From Emiliania huxleyi CCMP1516 (Eukaryota > Haptophyta > Isochrysidales > Noelaerhabdaceae), in the NCBI RefSeq assembly GCF_000372725.1, contig NW_005200250.1:561357-625356 (forward strand): a stretch of 64,000 bases of DNA, read 5' to 3'. Made by a program: the position numbers and the translations under genes. Shown one piece after another: positions 20,241-31,405 of this stretch. Every line of letters starts with the position of its first letter. Position 1 is the first letter of the stretch. The notes under the pieces are model-generated. The model was not told the origin of the DNA and ran no database searches. It saw only the letters and a list, made by a program, of their open reading frames with translations.

Positions 20241-21148
20241 ATGGCGTTTCTGGCTCTGCTAGTTGCAGCTGGTGCGCCTTCGGGGCGGCCATGTAGCTCG
20301 TCAATTTTTGGAGACTTCAGCTACGAGACCTGCGCATCCTTTTGCAAGCCAAACAAGCACGGCGTGTGCGGATGGTGCAAATGTCGTGCTTGCTCGTACT
20401 GCACGCCGCCGCCACCGCCGCCTCTGCCGCCGCCACCACCACCGCCATTGCCGCCGCCGCCGCCATCGCCGCCGCCAGCTGAGTGCACATCGACTCACAC
20501 CGGTGACTTTCAGCACGTCGGCTGCAGCGCCTTCTGCACGCGCTCCTCCAAGTGAGAAGCTAGATGGCTTAGTCGCCCCAAACCTAGGTCCCTCACGACT
20601 GACTCGTGCGCGGCCCTCAGGTCAATGCGAGAGCATTGCGATTGGTGCAAGTGTCGCGGCTGCCCGCACTGCATCCCGCCGCCGCCGCCGCCCGCGCCGC
20701 CGCCGCCACCGCCGCCTCCGCCGCCCGCAAAGTGCTCTACTACCCTAAGCGGCGACACGGACATTGTGACCTGCAAGTCCTTCTGCAAGGCGGCCAACGC
20801 TGGGAGGCACTGCTCGATGTGCAAATGCCGCGGCTGTAGCTTTTGTGCCCACGAGGTGGAGCGCAGGGCAACAGCTGTCACTGCGCCTGCGCTCGCGCCG
20901 CCGTCGACACTGACCACGCAGCTCGCCCAAAAGTTGGCGAAGCCGGCGCCAGTGCCTTGCAGTTCGACCGTGGCCGGCGACACGGATGTGGAGGCGAGCT
21001 ACACCTCGCCGTGGGTGTCAGCAAGCAGCGCCCTTACCTAAGCGCTCCCTGTCTTTAGGCTTGCAAGCCGTTCTGCAAGCCCGAGAATGCCAAGAACCAC
21101 TGCGGCGTGTGCAAGTGCAAAGGCTGCGCCTTTTGCAGCAAGGGTTGA
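20241..21148 (+). CDS. Secreted Cys-rich repeat protein with polyproline spacers, three exons
   Basis: Coding sequence join(20241..20551, 20621..20993, 21059..21148), 257 residues, frame-perfect. Intron 1 has a GT donor, intron 2 a GC donor (GAG|GCGAGC). After a signal-like N-terminus ('MAFLALLVAAGAPSGRP') come four copies of a Cys module. The pattern is C-x(3-4)-T-x-GD-x(5)-C-x-x-FC, then C-x-x-CKC(R/K)-x-C-x-x-C, for example 'CGWCKCRACSYC', 'CDWCKCRGCPHC', 'CSMCKCRGCSFC' and 'CGVCKCKGCAFC'. Modules 1-2 and 2-3 are separated by runs of Pro ('[11 protein letters not shown]'), giving a hydroxyproline-rich extracellular look. Modules 2 and 4 are each split by an intron near their FC half. It is probably a cell-surface, scale or wall protein. 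Function unknown. Confidence 0.8.
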
Positions 21149-22116
21149 GTTGAGCCCGGGCATTCGTAAATTTTGCTCCCATTCCGCATTCGTGGGCGCT
21201 GCGCGCCTGCGCGCTGCGGGGACGGCGTTCGGGGCTTGGACAAGAGGGAGAGAGAGCCGCATAAGCTGTGGTCCGCTGTTTTCACGGTGCGCTCAGCACG
21301 CCCCTCGGTTAAGCTGCGGTGCAAAACTCTGTTTACCACCTTCAAGCACACCCCCAAGACTCCCCCAAACCGCCCAGGATGAGCTCCTGAGGTGCCAGTC
21401 CGCCCGAGATATGACCGGTTGAGGTTGGGGTTCCACGGTCAGGATGCGGGAGGTGCCGAACTGGATGGGGGTCAGCCGGGGAGGCTGTTGTGGCGCACCG
21501 GACCGCCCCCCAGCACCGTGGCCCACCCAACTGCATCCATGGGAGTCACAAACGGTGCTGCACTCGCGGCTGCAAGCACTCACGACACTCAAACCCACCA
21601 CCTGCCTCCTACCCTGTACGAGGAGCCATTTCACCCGTGCAACATCTGCACAGGTGTACCGCCGACGCTCCAGCGCCCGGCCCCTACTAGAGTAGTCTTG
21701 TGGGACCCACAAACGACCAATACATCCACTCGGGGCTGCAGCATGTGTCCGGGGGGGGCATCCCCGTGAAGCAGCCAGCAGGTGCCGGACATGGCGTTGG
21801 CCGTCTTGGACCGAGATCAGGGCGCAACTGCCTGTCTCATGGGGCTGAAGGACCGTCATGGGGTCGGCTTTGATGCTGCCAATCAGTCGGGTCGATAGGT
21901 GGCGCCCCAGCGAGATGCGTTGCGGGTGCTCGGCGTCGCCTGCTTTGAGTGGCCTAAACGCACTCGCGGGAGCCAGAGAGCAAAGGTGTGCGCGAATTGA
22001 GGCTTCTGAGCAAGCCCAGGTAAGCCACAGGACCGGCCATGTGCGTGGGTAGTCGAGCGGTGGCCGGAGGCAGCCTCCAGGAGTGGCTCTCAGTTCGGCA
22101 CCTCGGTCTCGACCAC

Positions 22117-22142
22117 GGGGTTGTTGCACGAGTATATGGGAC
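22117..22142 (+). repeat. Left arm of a 26-bp inverted repeat
   Basis: Contains ttgttgcacgagtatatggg. Its perfect reverse complement is at 22847-22872, with 704 bp between. Confidence 0.9.
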
Positions 22143-22664
22143 ACGATGTCTCAAATATGAGGGGCTTTGACTCCTACCAGCTCCTGACGCTATCCCTGGC
22201 AGCTCTAATGACCAGGATCAGTAGTGCTATAATAGAGGGTGCCCATACTAGCGCAGGAGCTGCCACACTCGCCCGGACCGTCCCCTTCTGGGGCCGGTTC
22301 CGCAGCCCGCGAGAGCCGACAGCGGGGCCGTGCCGCGGGTGCCTACTGCCGAGTGCCACAAACACTGCGCCGTCCCGCCATCACCTACAGGCTGTCTTGT
22401 GTGATGGTTGGGATGTCCAAACGCCACCATCTTGGCTCTTGCGACCTCAAACCCGCGAGCTGTATGGGTGGTCCTGACGTCGACAGACGCCCGAGGACCA
22501 CGGTGAAGCTGAGCTGGAACGAGTCGACAAGTCTCGTCTGAGCCCGTGGCGGTCGCCGGCTGAGTCGCTGTGCACGGACCGGTACCTCAGGCGTCACCTC
22601 CGCAGCCTCAGGTCTCACACTCCATCACCTCCGCCGGGACGCCGTCGGTGGCACGCTCGGCGGC

Positions 22665-22811
22665 GAGTTTGTGGCAGCTCCACAGCGAGCGCGGCATCGA
22701 GCCTACTCACTCCAGCTGGTTCGGCACACTCGGTGGGGTCCACCGAGTGTGCCGAACGCGCGAGCGGTGCGTCCTGGCAGCCCGCGCTGGCTCCGGAGCT
22801 GCCACAAACTC
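22665..22811. repeat. 147-bp imperfect palindrome with perfect 18-bp central hairpin
   Basis: The central stem gttcggcacactcggtgg (22719-22736) pairs with 22740-22757 across a 3-base loop. Outer arms gagtttgtggcagctcc (22665-22681) and its reverse complement (22795-22811) share exactly the same centre at 22738. The intervening arms are diverged. This is a foldback structure. Confidence 0.9.
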
Positions 22812-22846
22812 GAGACACGCTTTTTTGGGACATTTTCGACGCTTTT

Positions 22847-22872
22847 GTCCCATATACTCGTGCAACAACCCC
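22847..22872 (-). repeat. Right arm of the 26-bp inverted repeat
   Basis: Perfect reverse complement of 22117-22142. Confidence 0.9.
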
Positions 22873-23118
22873 ACGCCCAGACTGGGAGCGGACCACAGCT
22901 TATCGCATCATTGATGGCATCATACACGAGTCGCACATAGAGTTGTTCAGTCAGCACAGCACTCAGCAGCACCGTGCACCGGCGCGACGAGGGTTTGCAC
23001 ACGATTTCACAACCTAGTAAGAGGCAGCGCACACACAGGCTGGAGATCGAACGCGTGCGACAGACCAGGTCACCGTTTCTCAGTGTGTGAATCACCCTTG
23101 ACGGGCTCACGCTAGGGC

Positions 23119-23745
23119 TCACGGCCGGTTCATTTCTCGGCGAAGGATCTCATTTTGCTTCACCCCGTTGCCCTCTCTCCGCGCCTGAAACTGCAGCCAC
23201 TCCTCCCGCTGCCGCTCGGCTGCCGTGCGCGCCTCCTCCCACTTCTCGGGTGGCACATACAGGGAGGCCATCACGCCGTCCGCGTTGAGCTTCGCCTCGA
23301 TGCGCGCTCTCTGCTCGGGGCCCAGACCCGCCTCGAACTCTTCGAACGTGATGTGCATGTCCCCATCAGCGTCGAGAGCTCCAAATGCCGCGTCCCAGTC
23401 TCGTGGCTCGATGCCCGCGGCCAGGAAGCCCCGCCGCAGCTCGTCCAGCTCGAGCGTGCCACTCTGGTCGCTATCCCACTGTTCGAAGACCGGGCGCAGG
23501 TCGCGGATGGTGCACGAGCCGCTCTCCTCGCAGCGCGCTGGCGGCGGGGGCGCGCCGCTTCTCCCAAACAGAAGTCTGCCCCAGAAGCCCGGCTCCTGGG
23601 ACAGCATGCGGCACCGCTGCGCTGCGCCGGAGCGCTGGGCCGGAGCGAGCAGGCTCGGCAACGGAGCGAGCAGGGCCGGCGTCGGACGTTGGCCGCAGGG
23701 GAGGATTAGCCTGGGCGGAAGTGTTGAGAAGAGGACGGCGGCCAT
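23119..23745 (-). CDS. EF-hand protein with N-terminal targeting peptide
   Basis: An intronless ORF; the frame is open to 23838 but the ATG at 23745 starts a hydrophobic leader ('MAAVLFSTLPPRLILPC'). Two canonical EF-hand loops follow: 'DSDQSGTLELDE' in helix context 'LRPVFEQW...LRRGFLAAGI', and 'DADGDMHITFEE' before 'FEAGLGPEQRARIEAKL'. Both have acidic residues at loop positions 1, 3, 5 and 12. The C-terminus (about 60 residues) is a charged helix, 'PPEKWEEARTAAERQREEW'. It is likely a Ca2+ sensor in an organelle or the secretory route. A Cys-containing spacer, 'PPARCEESGSCTIRDLRPVF', precedes the first hand. No partner is evident from the context. Confidence 0.8.
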   Translation of the reverse strand: MAAVLFSTLPPRLILPCGQRPTPALLAPLPSLLAPAQRSGAAQRCRMLSQEPGFWGRLLFGRSGAPPPPARCEESGSCTIRDLRPVFEQWDSDQSGTLELDELRRGFLAAGIEPRDWDAAFGALDADGDMHITFEEFEAGLGPEQRARIEAKLNADGVMASLYVPPEKWEEARTAAERQREEWLQFQARREGNGVKQNEILRREMNRP

Positions 23746-24600
23746 ACACACACGCACAGTGAAAGGCAAGGCGGTGTAATCAGTTTGCCTGTGTTTATTT
23801 TTTTTCACTTCACAGGGTCCGGCGCGCGAGCCTGCCAAACTTTATTTTTCTCGCACAGGCCACGGGACGGGGCGCGATAAAGAATTTTGGCACCCGCAGG
23901 CAACTCGCTCTCACAACATTAGGGACGGGAGACTGGCGCGCACTGGCAATAAACACAGGTACACACCACCGTGGCTTTAATACTCTTCTTACCCAAAAAT
24001 CCTTCGCAGTCTTCGGGTTCGGCTTCCGCTTGGCCCTGATCTTGTGCTCTATCTATATGTATGTATGTAGAGCGCCGCCGAGAAAGAAAATCCGCTCGGG
24101 CACTTGGAGTACTTGGCGAGTGCAGTATATTACCATTAACCTCACATCCAGGGCCGGGGAGCTATGAAGCGCACCCAGCGGGCCGGATGATCGGGGGAGC
24201 GGGATCGGGTTACCTTACGGGCTAGAGAGCCCTAGGCTAGCCGCCCCGGGGGTGCGCGTTCGCAGGGAAAGGGCGAACGCCCGGGATTGGGAGAACGGCG
24301 TTTTTTACTGCCAGCGCGAGACCGTTCCGGCTTCCGCGCATGATCCCAGCCACGAACCACGTAGAAAAATAAAATCACACAAGACCAAGCGCGCGCGAGA
24401 ACTAGCGAGACACGCGCAAGGCGCACGTCCCCGCCAACGGAGCGCCCGCCCTCAACGCCGACCTGCGCACGTCGCCTGACCCGACGGAAAGCAAGGTGGC
24501 ACGGATCGAGCACGGGCCGGCTCTTCCTCTTCTCTCCCTGTCGCCCTGCAGAGCCGCGGAGCAGCCGCTCCCAGGGCGAGCAGCATCGAAATTGCTGCGC
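23746..24600. other. Interval with partial family B and a family A copy
   Basis: Holds a partial family B block (gactggcgcgcactggcaat, 23928-23947, then acacaggtacac) in the divergent 5' region of the EF-hand gene, and the family A copy at 24100-24290. No gene is supported. Confidence 0.6.
24100..24290 (+). repeat. Family A dispersed repeat, long copy
   Basis: Runs from gcacttggagtacttgg through cctcacatccagggccgggg, gcgcacccagcgggccggat and gggctagagagccctag to ggtgcgcgttcgcagggaaa. With the copy at 57897 it defines the full family A consensus. Confidence 0.85.
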
Positions 24601-27600
24601 TCATGAGGCTGCAGCCTTGAGCGCCTCATTCTCCTCCTCGAGCTTCGCGATGGTCGAAAACATCTCGTCCTGCTCCGCCGAGAAGGCGGCCTCGCGCTCC
24701 GCCATTGCCGCAACCGCCTCCGCCTTGGCCTGCGCGATTGCCGCCTCTGCTGCAGACGCAGCCTCCTGCTCAGCAGCGAGGACAGCGGCGCGAATGGCCT
24801 CCTCGCCACCGGCCGCCGCCCCAGCCTGCAGCTCGCGCACCTAACAAAGATGTGCGCCCGTTGCGCCGATGCTGTGAATCTCTCTACCAACGGCCTGACC
24901 GCTCTCTTGCTCAGGGAATCGGAGCACTCTGGCTACTGGCACTCGGCGGGCGAGCTGCGTGCCTGCTCCTCCAGCTTGCCGTTCGCCTCGAGGAGCTGCA
25001 GGGCAAGGAGAGGAATGGTGAGCAAGCTTCCCGCCAGCAGGAGTGGGGCGGGGAGGGCTGCTAGGGCGGCAGAGGGAGAGACAAGCCTCGTCCTGCTCGG
25101 CCGAGAACGCCACCTCGCGCTCTGCCGCCGCCTTGTCGGCCTCCGCCCTCGCCTCCGCCCTCGCCGTGGAAGCGGCGGCGGCCGTCGCCTCTGCCACAGC
25201 AGCTTCACGCGCGGCCGCCGCCTCGCGCTGCACATCCGCGACGGCGGCGGCGACGGCCGCCGCTCGCTCACTCGCCGCCGCTTCGAGCGCGGCTTTGGCC
25301 TCCCTCTCCGCGATTTGGCTCTGCTCCGCGAGGGCTGCCTCGACCGCCTCCGACTGCTCCTCGCGGAGCTGATTCACGGCCGCCTCCGCCTCCGCCGACG
25401 CCTCGGCACGCGCCTCTGCCTTGACTGCCGCTACGGCGGCCTCCACCGCCGAGGAGCGCTCTGCCGCCGCCACCTCCGCGGCAGCCGCTGCAAGCGCCCG
25501 CGCCTCCGCCTCCGCCTCGGCCCTGCCTGCCGCCGCCGCCTCTCTCGTCGCCACCGCCACAGCTTCTTCCACCGCCGCCTCCACCGCCGCCGCCGCTCGC
25601 GCTTCAGCAGCCGCCTCCGCCTCTGCCGCAGTCGCAGCCGCCGCCGCCGCAGCCTCCGCCCGCGCCGCCGCCACCGCCGCCGCCACCGCCTCCGCCACCG
25701 CCGCCGCCTGGCCACCCTCACGTCCTGCTGCCTCGGCCTGTGCTGCGGCTGCAGCCTCCTGCGACGCCGCAATCACCGCCGCCTCCACCGCCGCCGCCGC
25801 TCGCGCTTCAGCAGCCGCCTCCGCCTCTGCCGCAGCCGCAGCCGCCGCCGCCGCAGCCTCCGCCCGCGCCGCCGCCACCGCCGCCGCCACCGCCTCCGCC
25901 ACCGCCGCCGCCTGGCCACCCTCACGTCCTGCTGCCTCGGCCTGTGCTGCGGCTGCAGCCTCCTGCGACGCCGCAATCACCGCCGCCTCCACCGCCGCCG
26001 CCGCTCGCGCTTCAGCAGCTGCCTCCGCCTCTGCCGCAGCCGCAGCCGCCGCCGCCGCCGCCGCAGCCGCCGCCGTGCGCGTCTCAGCAGCCGCCTCCGC
26101 CTCTGCCGCAGCCGCCGCCCGCGCCGTCTCAACTTCAGCCTCTGCGCTCGAGAGCTGCCCCGAGAGCTTCTCCAGCTGGCTCTCCAGCTCGGCGACCCTC
26201 TGCTCGGCGACCCTCTGACCGGCGTCGCCGGCCTCCGACTGCTCCCTCTCCTTCTCCACCTCTGCCCGCAGGCCATCCAGCGCCGCCTCCTTGCCAGACA
26301 GCTCGCCCGACAGATGATCGAGCTGCGCCTGGAGCTCGGCCGCCCGCCGCTCACCCTCCGCCGCCCTGGCGACCTCCTCCTCCTGGCTTGCGCCCCTCGC
26401 CGCCTCGGCTTGCAGCTGCGCACGCAGCGCCTCCAGCTCCTCCGCCTGCTCCAGCAGCCTCGCCTGGCTCGCCTCCGCCCGCTCCTCCGCAGTCGCCTGG
26501 TGCCGTCACTGTTCTCGTTAGTACCAGTACTAGTTTGGTACTAGTCTCATTCTCGTCGTCGTCGCATCATCATGCTGCAACTAGCTCCTCCGCAGTCGCC
26601 TTGTCGCCGGCGAGCGCCTGTAGCCGCCCCTTGAGCAGCTCGAGCTCGCCGCTGAGCAGGGCGGCCGAAGCGGCCTCGAGCTGGCTCTCCGACTGCGCCG
26701 CCGCCACAGCCGCGGCCTGCTCCTCTTCCCGCTGGAGGAGCGCCTCCGCCGCAGCCTCCTCCGCCGCCGCCGCGACGGCGGCCTCTGTCGCCGCCGCCGC
26801 GCGAGCCGCCGCCGCACGAAGCGCCTCCGCCATCTCCCCCGCTGCGCGCGCCTCGACGCGGTCGGTCGCCTCCCGCTCCGCCTACGCGTCGCACCTCAGA
26901 AGTCCTCACCCACCCGAGGGGCGCGGCGCCTCGCCCGCCCGCCCCGCCGCACGCCTGGACTCGAGCCGCCTCGACCGCCGCAGCCAGCTCCTCCTCGGCA
27001 GAGAGCCGCGCCGCCTCGGCCGCCGCCTCCAGCTCCATCGCCGCCTCGGCCGCCGCCTCGGCCTCGAGTCTGGCCGCCTGCACCTCCTCGGCCGCGCGCC
27101 TCCGCGCCTCCTCACCCTCCTCCCGAAGCCGCGCCAGCTCCGCCTCCGCCTCGGCGCCCAGAGCGCCGGCGCCGGCCGCCGCCTCTGCCGCCGCCTCTGC
27201 CGCCGCCTCTGCCGCCGCCTCGGCCCTCGCCTGCTCGACCGCCGCGGCGACGGTCGCCTCGCCCGCCGCCCTCGCCTGCTCCACCGCCGCTGCGACGGCC
27301 GCCTCGCCCGCCGCCCTCGCCTCCTCCACCGCCGCCGCCAGCGCGGCAGCGCCCGCCGCAGCCGCCTCCGCGGCTGCCTCGTCCCTCGCCGACTGCACCG
27401 CCGCGGCGAGTGCCTCTGGGTCGACGGCTCCGGCCGCGTCGCCGCCGCCGCCGCTCTGGTGGCGCGCGGCGATGACGACGGGGACGAGGTCGTCGGCCGA
27501 CAAGCCCGCCCGGTCTCGGAGCGCGTCGTTCTGCGCCATCAGCAGGGCGATGTGCGCCTCGTACGAGGCGAGCTGCTCCTCGACGCCACGCTCCGCCGAG

Positions 27601-27869
27601 AGCGCCGCGAGGCTGAGCGAGAGCGACTCAACCTCCAGCTCGCGCTCGAGGAGCCGCCTCGTCACGTCGGCGTCCGCGACGGGCGCGGCGTCTCTGGCCG
27701 CGAGTGCCTCGTCGAGCCGCGCCGCGAGCGCGTCGCGCGCGCTGACGGCCTCCTTGGCCTCCTTTTTTGCCTCCATCAGCTTGCGGAGGTTGTCGCGCGC
27801 CTTCTGCTTCTCCGCATTGATCTTGTCGTTCAGCGAAACCACGAGCGCGTCGTTCGCGGCCTCAAGCAT
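24601..27869 (-). CDS. Long alanine-rich coiled-coil protein, multi-exon
   Basis: Starts 'MLEAANDALVVSLNDKINAE' at 27869 and continues as a heptad-rich rod: 'ARDNLRKLMEAKKEAKEAV', 'LLERELEVESLSLSLAAL', then Ala/Glu blocks such as 'AAVEEARAAGEAAVAAAVEQ'. Further coiled coil is seen at 26833-26570 ('SQLEAASAALLSGELELLKG'), at 26480-26200 ('RVAELESQLEKLSGQLSSAE'), and in the long block 26200-25085. The terminal exon, 24840..24601, is 'VRELQAGAAAGGEEAIRAAV' to 'IAKLEEENEALKAAAS'. Its 'EREAAFSAEQDE' repeats 'EREVAFSAEQDE' of an earlier exon, which suggests exon duplication. A short exon near 24950-25000 ('LLEANGKLEEQARSSPAE') may lie between. Exon limits inside are approximate. The plus-strand Pro-rich ORFs across it are shadows. 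Role is structural or unknown. Confidence 0.65.
25569..26060 (-). repeat. 204-bp tandem repeats inside the coiled-coil gene
   Basis: Two almost identical 204-bp (68-codon) units occupy 25569-25772 and 25773-25976, and a third, partial unit follows to about 26060. Each encodes 'EARAAAAVEAAVIAASQEA' and 'AAGREGGQAAAVAEA'. The near identity suggests recent duplication. Confidence 0.9.
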
Positions 27870-28464
27870 GGCCCGGCGCCGCTGAGCAACCTTTTACTTG
27901 GACATGAAAGTCGCTCACGTGCACCGTGAACCCTGCGTGACCATCTCTCTCGCGAGGTTCTCGAGGTGGATATCCTTTGGCCGCGTTGGGTAGCGTGACC
28001 ATCTCGTGCCGGCGACGCAGATGATAGCTTTGGGTGGGCATTCTCTCCTTTGTGGCGCGCCGCACCGCGCCGCGGCCGGGGGCTCTCCGCGCTCCGGCCG
28101 GAGGCCAAGGGTGGCCGTGGCGGACCGGGACGGGAGGCTCTGGAGGAAAGTATCGTTGTGTGTTGTAGAGACTGACGATGTCGCATGTGCACAATATCTC
28201 TTAGTCTATACGGCTAAGCCAGGGGAGGCGATGCCGGGCGGGGCCGAACCACAGCAGCAGCTTGATGATGGTGTGCCTCCAGATGGTGTGTGCTTCGTCC
28301 TTGCAGTCAGTCAGTCAGTGTTACACACGTCCTAGCATGGACGACGGGGCACACGCACTCGCGGAAACACAGGGCATTACACACGAGGCGTTGTGTGCGT
28401 TCTCAGGGAAAGGCATCACCACAGACAAAAGTTTAGTCAGAGGGGCAGCGGTGGGGACCCCCAC
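27870..28464. other. 5' flank of the coiled-coil gene and LINE 3' flank
   Basis: Contains the 35-bp segment at 27958-27992 (gaggtggatatcctttggcc) also found at 48316-48350, and a ttcgtccttgca motif at 28291 that recurs at 32279. No gene is seen. Confidence 0.4.
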
Positions 28465-29212
28465 TCACGACCCCGCGAGCGCCTGTAGCGAGCTGTCCAT
28501 CGCTGCATTGGTTCTCGCCAAGCATGAGCGCACTGGTTTAGCGCGCGCAATGCGCGGGGAGGGCGGCCTAGCCCTCGCTGGCATGGCAAAGAAGGCGTCG
28601 GGCGGGCGCCTGTTCTCCAGCGCCTGGCGCCAGGCCGAGCGATCGGCGGCGAGCTCGGGCCACCTCGAGCGGTCGATGTGGAACTTGTCGAGCGCGGTGC
28701 GGATGCTGCGCCCAAACGTCATGTTGGGGCACCCGATCGGCCGGCCGTGAGGCACCCACGATGAGAGCATGCGACGAGGTAGGCGATTGAAATCCATCCT
28801 GCTGACATGCCCGAGCCAGCCCAGCCGGCGTCGGTCGATGTAGTAGTCGATGAAGTCGAGACCTAGCCTGGCGCAGAGTTCGCCAGTCGTGATGTGGTGC
28901 TCCCACACGTGCTTGCGAGTGACACGACACATCGCACGCACGCACTGTGCGTGGAAGACGCGGAGACGGTGGAGGAGGCGCTCGGTGAGCGCCCAGCACT
29001 CGCACCCGTAGAGCAGGATGGAGAGGATGAGCGAGGTGTAGACCGCGCGCTTGGCGGCAAACGAGACGTCCCTCGAGCTGAAAAGGCACTTCCGAAGAGC
29101 GCCAAAAGCTCGGCCTGCCGACTCGATCCGGCTGTCGACGTCGAGCCCGTCGCTGCAGTCGCGGTTGAGGTAGCTCCCAAGATATTTGAAGCGGTCCACG
29201 ACCGGCCGCCGA
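28465..29212 (-). mobile_element. LINE retrotransposon, 3' part (end of reverse transcriptase ORF)
   Basis: The minus-strand frame reads 'VDRFKYLGSYLNRDCSDG', 'SRIESAGRAFGALRKCLFSS', 'TSLILSILLYGCECWALTER', 'GWLGHVSRMDFNRLPRRMLS' and 'WPELAADRSAWRQAL'. This is the thumb/C-terminal region of LINE reverse transcriptases of the RTE/CR1/L2-like kind (YLG, LLYG.E.W, LGH..RM, RLP). The catalytic palm with YxDD is not present. The frame stays open to 28465. Confidence 0.8.
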
Positions 29213-29430
29213 TGGCTCTGCTGCTGTCGGCCGCTTCGCCGTCGCTCGACTCGACGGCCTCGCCGATGGCTCCAGCGCCGTCGGCCGCTCCGCCGATGGC
29301 TCTGCTGCTGTCGGCCGCTTCGCCGTCGCTCGACTCGACGGCCTCGCCGATGGCTCCAGCGCCGTCGGCCGCTCCGCCGATGGCTCTGCTGCTGTCGGCC
29401 TTCTCGCCGCCGCTCAGCTCGACGGCCTTG
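29207..29430. repeat. 84-bp minisatellite, about 2.7 copies
   Basis: The unit ccgatggctctgctgctgtc...gctcgactcgacggcctc...ggctccagcgccgtcggcc recurs with period 84. It sits exactly at the junction between the LINE 3' part and the inserted sequence. Confidence 0.9.
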
Positions 29431-31405
29431 AGTGCCCACACCACATCGACCACGCCAAGCGCACCTCCGGGAGGCACACCGAGGGCGCCTGGCGTTCCAA
29501 GGAGCGCTCCACCCGGCCTTCGCGACTCAACGCCATTGTCGCCTACGCCATCTCCAGCAAGCACCATGCAAACTCAGAGAACTTCACCGAGCGCGCACGC
29601 CTCCTCCCACGCCACAACTGGAGAGAGCCAAAGCACGTCGCGCCAGGATCGCACGCTTCAGCCGTTAGCGGCCCATGGACCGAGCTTGCCAAACCCGACG
29701 ACGAGGTCAACGAGACAGCACCGCCTCCCGCACCCCGCCAACCCGCCAAGCCCCTTCCCATCCAAGGAAAGGCCGAGCGCGCTGCACGCAACAGCGTCGC
29801 CGACGCGCGGGTCATCGCCGTCGCTCACGCTGTCGAGCGACTCAACTCAAGCACCTTCGAACCGGGCGACGACCTCCGCCCCATGCGACGCACCTGCGTG
29901 CCTGCCGCCGTTGCCGACGGTGACAGGAGTGTACCACTTCCCGCTACCGGAAGCCAAAACACCGGCGTCGCTGAGCACCACGAAGCCATGGGACATCGTG
30001 CCGGCTCTACCCTCGACCCCTCTGTCGACGATGTCTCGAGTACTCCCGGGAGGCTCGGGCATTGTTCCGACAGTGTCTTCCCTGTCAACTCCGCCCTCGA
30101 CAGAGGCTTCACACCTGCCTCCGGTGCCATCGTCAAATTTGGGCACCCCCAACCCGGGCTCCGCATCTTGGCTGCACTCGACTCCGCCGGACCACGCTGC
30201 GATCCATCCGGCCACGCGCAAGCCATGCGACAGGACGAACAACCAGGCGGCGCATCCTGGTTCACCGCTGGACTCAAAGAACCCCGCGACCGCAGCGGCA
30301 AAGCTGACGATTCACGCTTTGTCGAGCGCTTCATCCGTGGCGAGTGCACCATGGAGGAGTGCGCTGGGACCAGCCCCGAATGGTGCTACATTACACACGC
30401 CGAGGCCCAACAAATTGCCCTCAGAGAAGTCTATCCATTCTCTCGCCATAATCCAACCGCACTCGATGCTCGGCCCCGCTTCAATCAGCCGTGCATCACT
30501 TCGCCGTGCTCCACCTCCAGTTACGGCCCACGTATGGCCACCCATGTCACGCCCCTTGTTCCGTTCCGCCACCGAGGGCAACGTCAGCCTACCAAACAGC
30601 CGCACCGGATGCCGAAGCTACGCCACCGACCTACCCCGGTCAGACACCTCGGCCCCTTCCAACGCTCCGCAGGTGGGCTCCAATGTAACTTGCATCGAGA
30701 GTCCAGAAGGCGACCAGTCAGCCAGCCGCCACCCGCAGCTGCGACCAGTCAATCTCCTCCAGAGCTTCGCGACTACATTGAAGGGGGGGATTTTGGTCCC
30801 GGACAGGTTCTCGCCGACACACGCCGCTATACAATTGGTTCGCTTCGTATCGACCGCTTTGACCTATCTGGCCACAATTCCGGTATACGCCGCTACGCTA
30901 CCGATTCGTCAGATGATGCCCCGGCCACTGGCACGGCATCAACATATTTTTTTTGCGTCAACACGACGATTTTTTTTTCACAACCGCGACAACGACCGGA
31001 CTCAATTCTTCACAGCAACCAAGTGGATGCACCAGCTCGCCAGGGCGTATGTAATACCGGTGATCCACACGATTGCTACGCAATTGGTTCGCACGCCGTC
31101 GACTACGATGTCGACCACTCCGCCGAGAGAGTTTTTCTCGACTTTCTCTCTCTCCCGCGCCTTCGGCTCGCTCGCCAACACACGCCACTGCGCTATCGGT
31201 TCGCACACGCCGTCGACCACAATGTCGACGACTCCGCCGATGGACTCCGACCTGACTCACATCGAAGGTCCGGAGAGATTAACGAAGCGAGTTACGGTTG
31301 CTCGACTAGAGCCGTACGTCGACTCGTCGAGGGGGGGGACGTCGGGCCAAAGCCCCGCCAGACTCCCTTCACACTCTCTCTCCTAGAGTCCCGTGGCGTC
31401 GTCCT
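29431..31405 (+). mobile_element. Sequence splitting the LINE; possible LTR-retroelement fragment
   Basis: About 2 kb that interrupts the LINE. Two plus-strand frames are open over most of it. One reads 'NAIVAYAISSKHHANSENFT', 'RARLLPRHNWREPKHV', 'SVADARVIAVAHAVERLN' and 'RFVERFIRGECTMEECAG', which look protein-like but match nothing I know. Near the right end 'RVTVARLEPYVDSSRGG' resembles the GPY/F-type tail of Ty3/gypsy integrases. It overlaps a polypurine tract (31327-31338) of the kind that precedes a 3' LTR. A second, similar tract is at 30780-30788. No LTR pair or target duplication was found. Confidence 0.35.

Larger units (their letters stand above)
21149..23118. other. Gene-free region rich in inverted repeats
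   Basis: About 2 kb without a supported gene. It contains the 147-bp palindrome at 22665-22811 and the 26-bp inverted repeat pair at 22117 and 22847. Related segments such as gagctgccaca recur near 22257 and 22797. It looks like non-coding mobile-element DNA, but no ends or target duplications could be fixed. Confidence 0.5.

Noticed and set aside
25740..27929. 729-codon proline-rich plus-strand ORF
   Set aside because: It is the shadow of the Ala/Glu coiled-coil gene on the minus strand, whose GCC codons read as Pro/Arg in reverse.
28894..31386. 830-codon plus-strand ORF as a protein-coding gene
   Set aside because: Its first part is antisense to the LINE reverse transcriptase and the minisatellite. 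The remainder is Ser/Pro/Thr-rich, and another frame is equally open. No domain except a doubtful gypsy-like tail.
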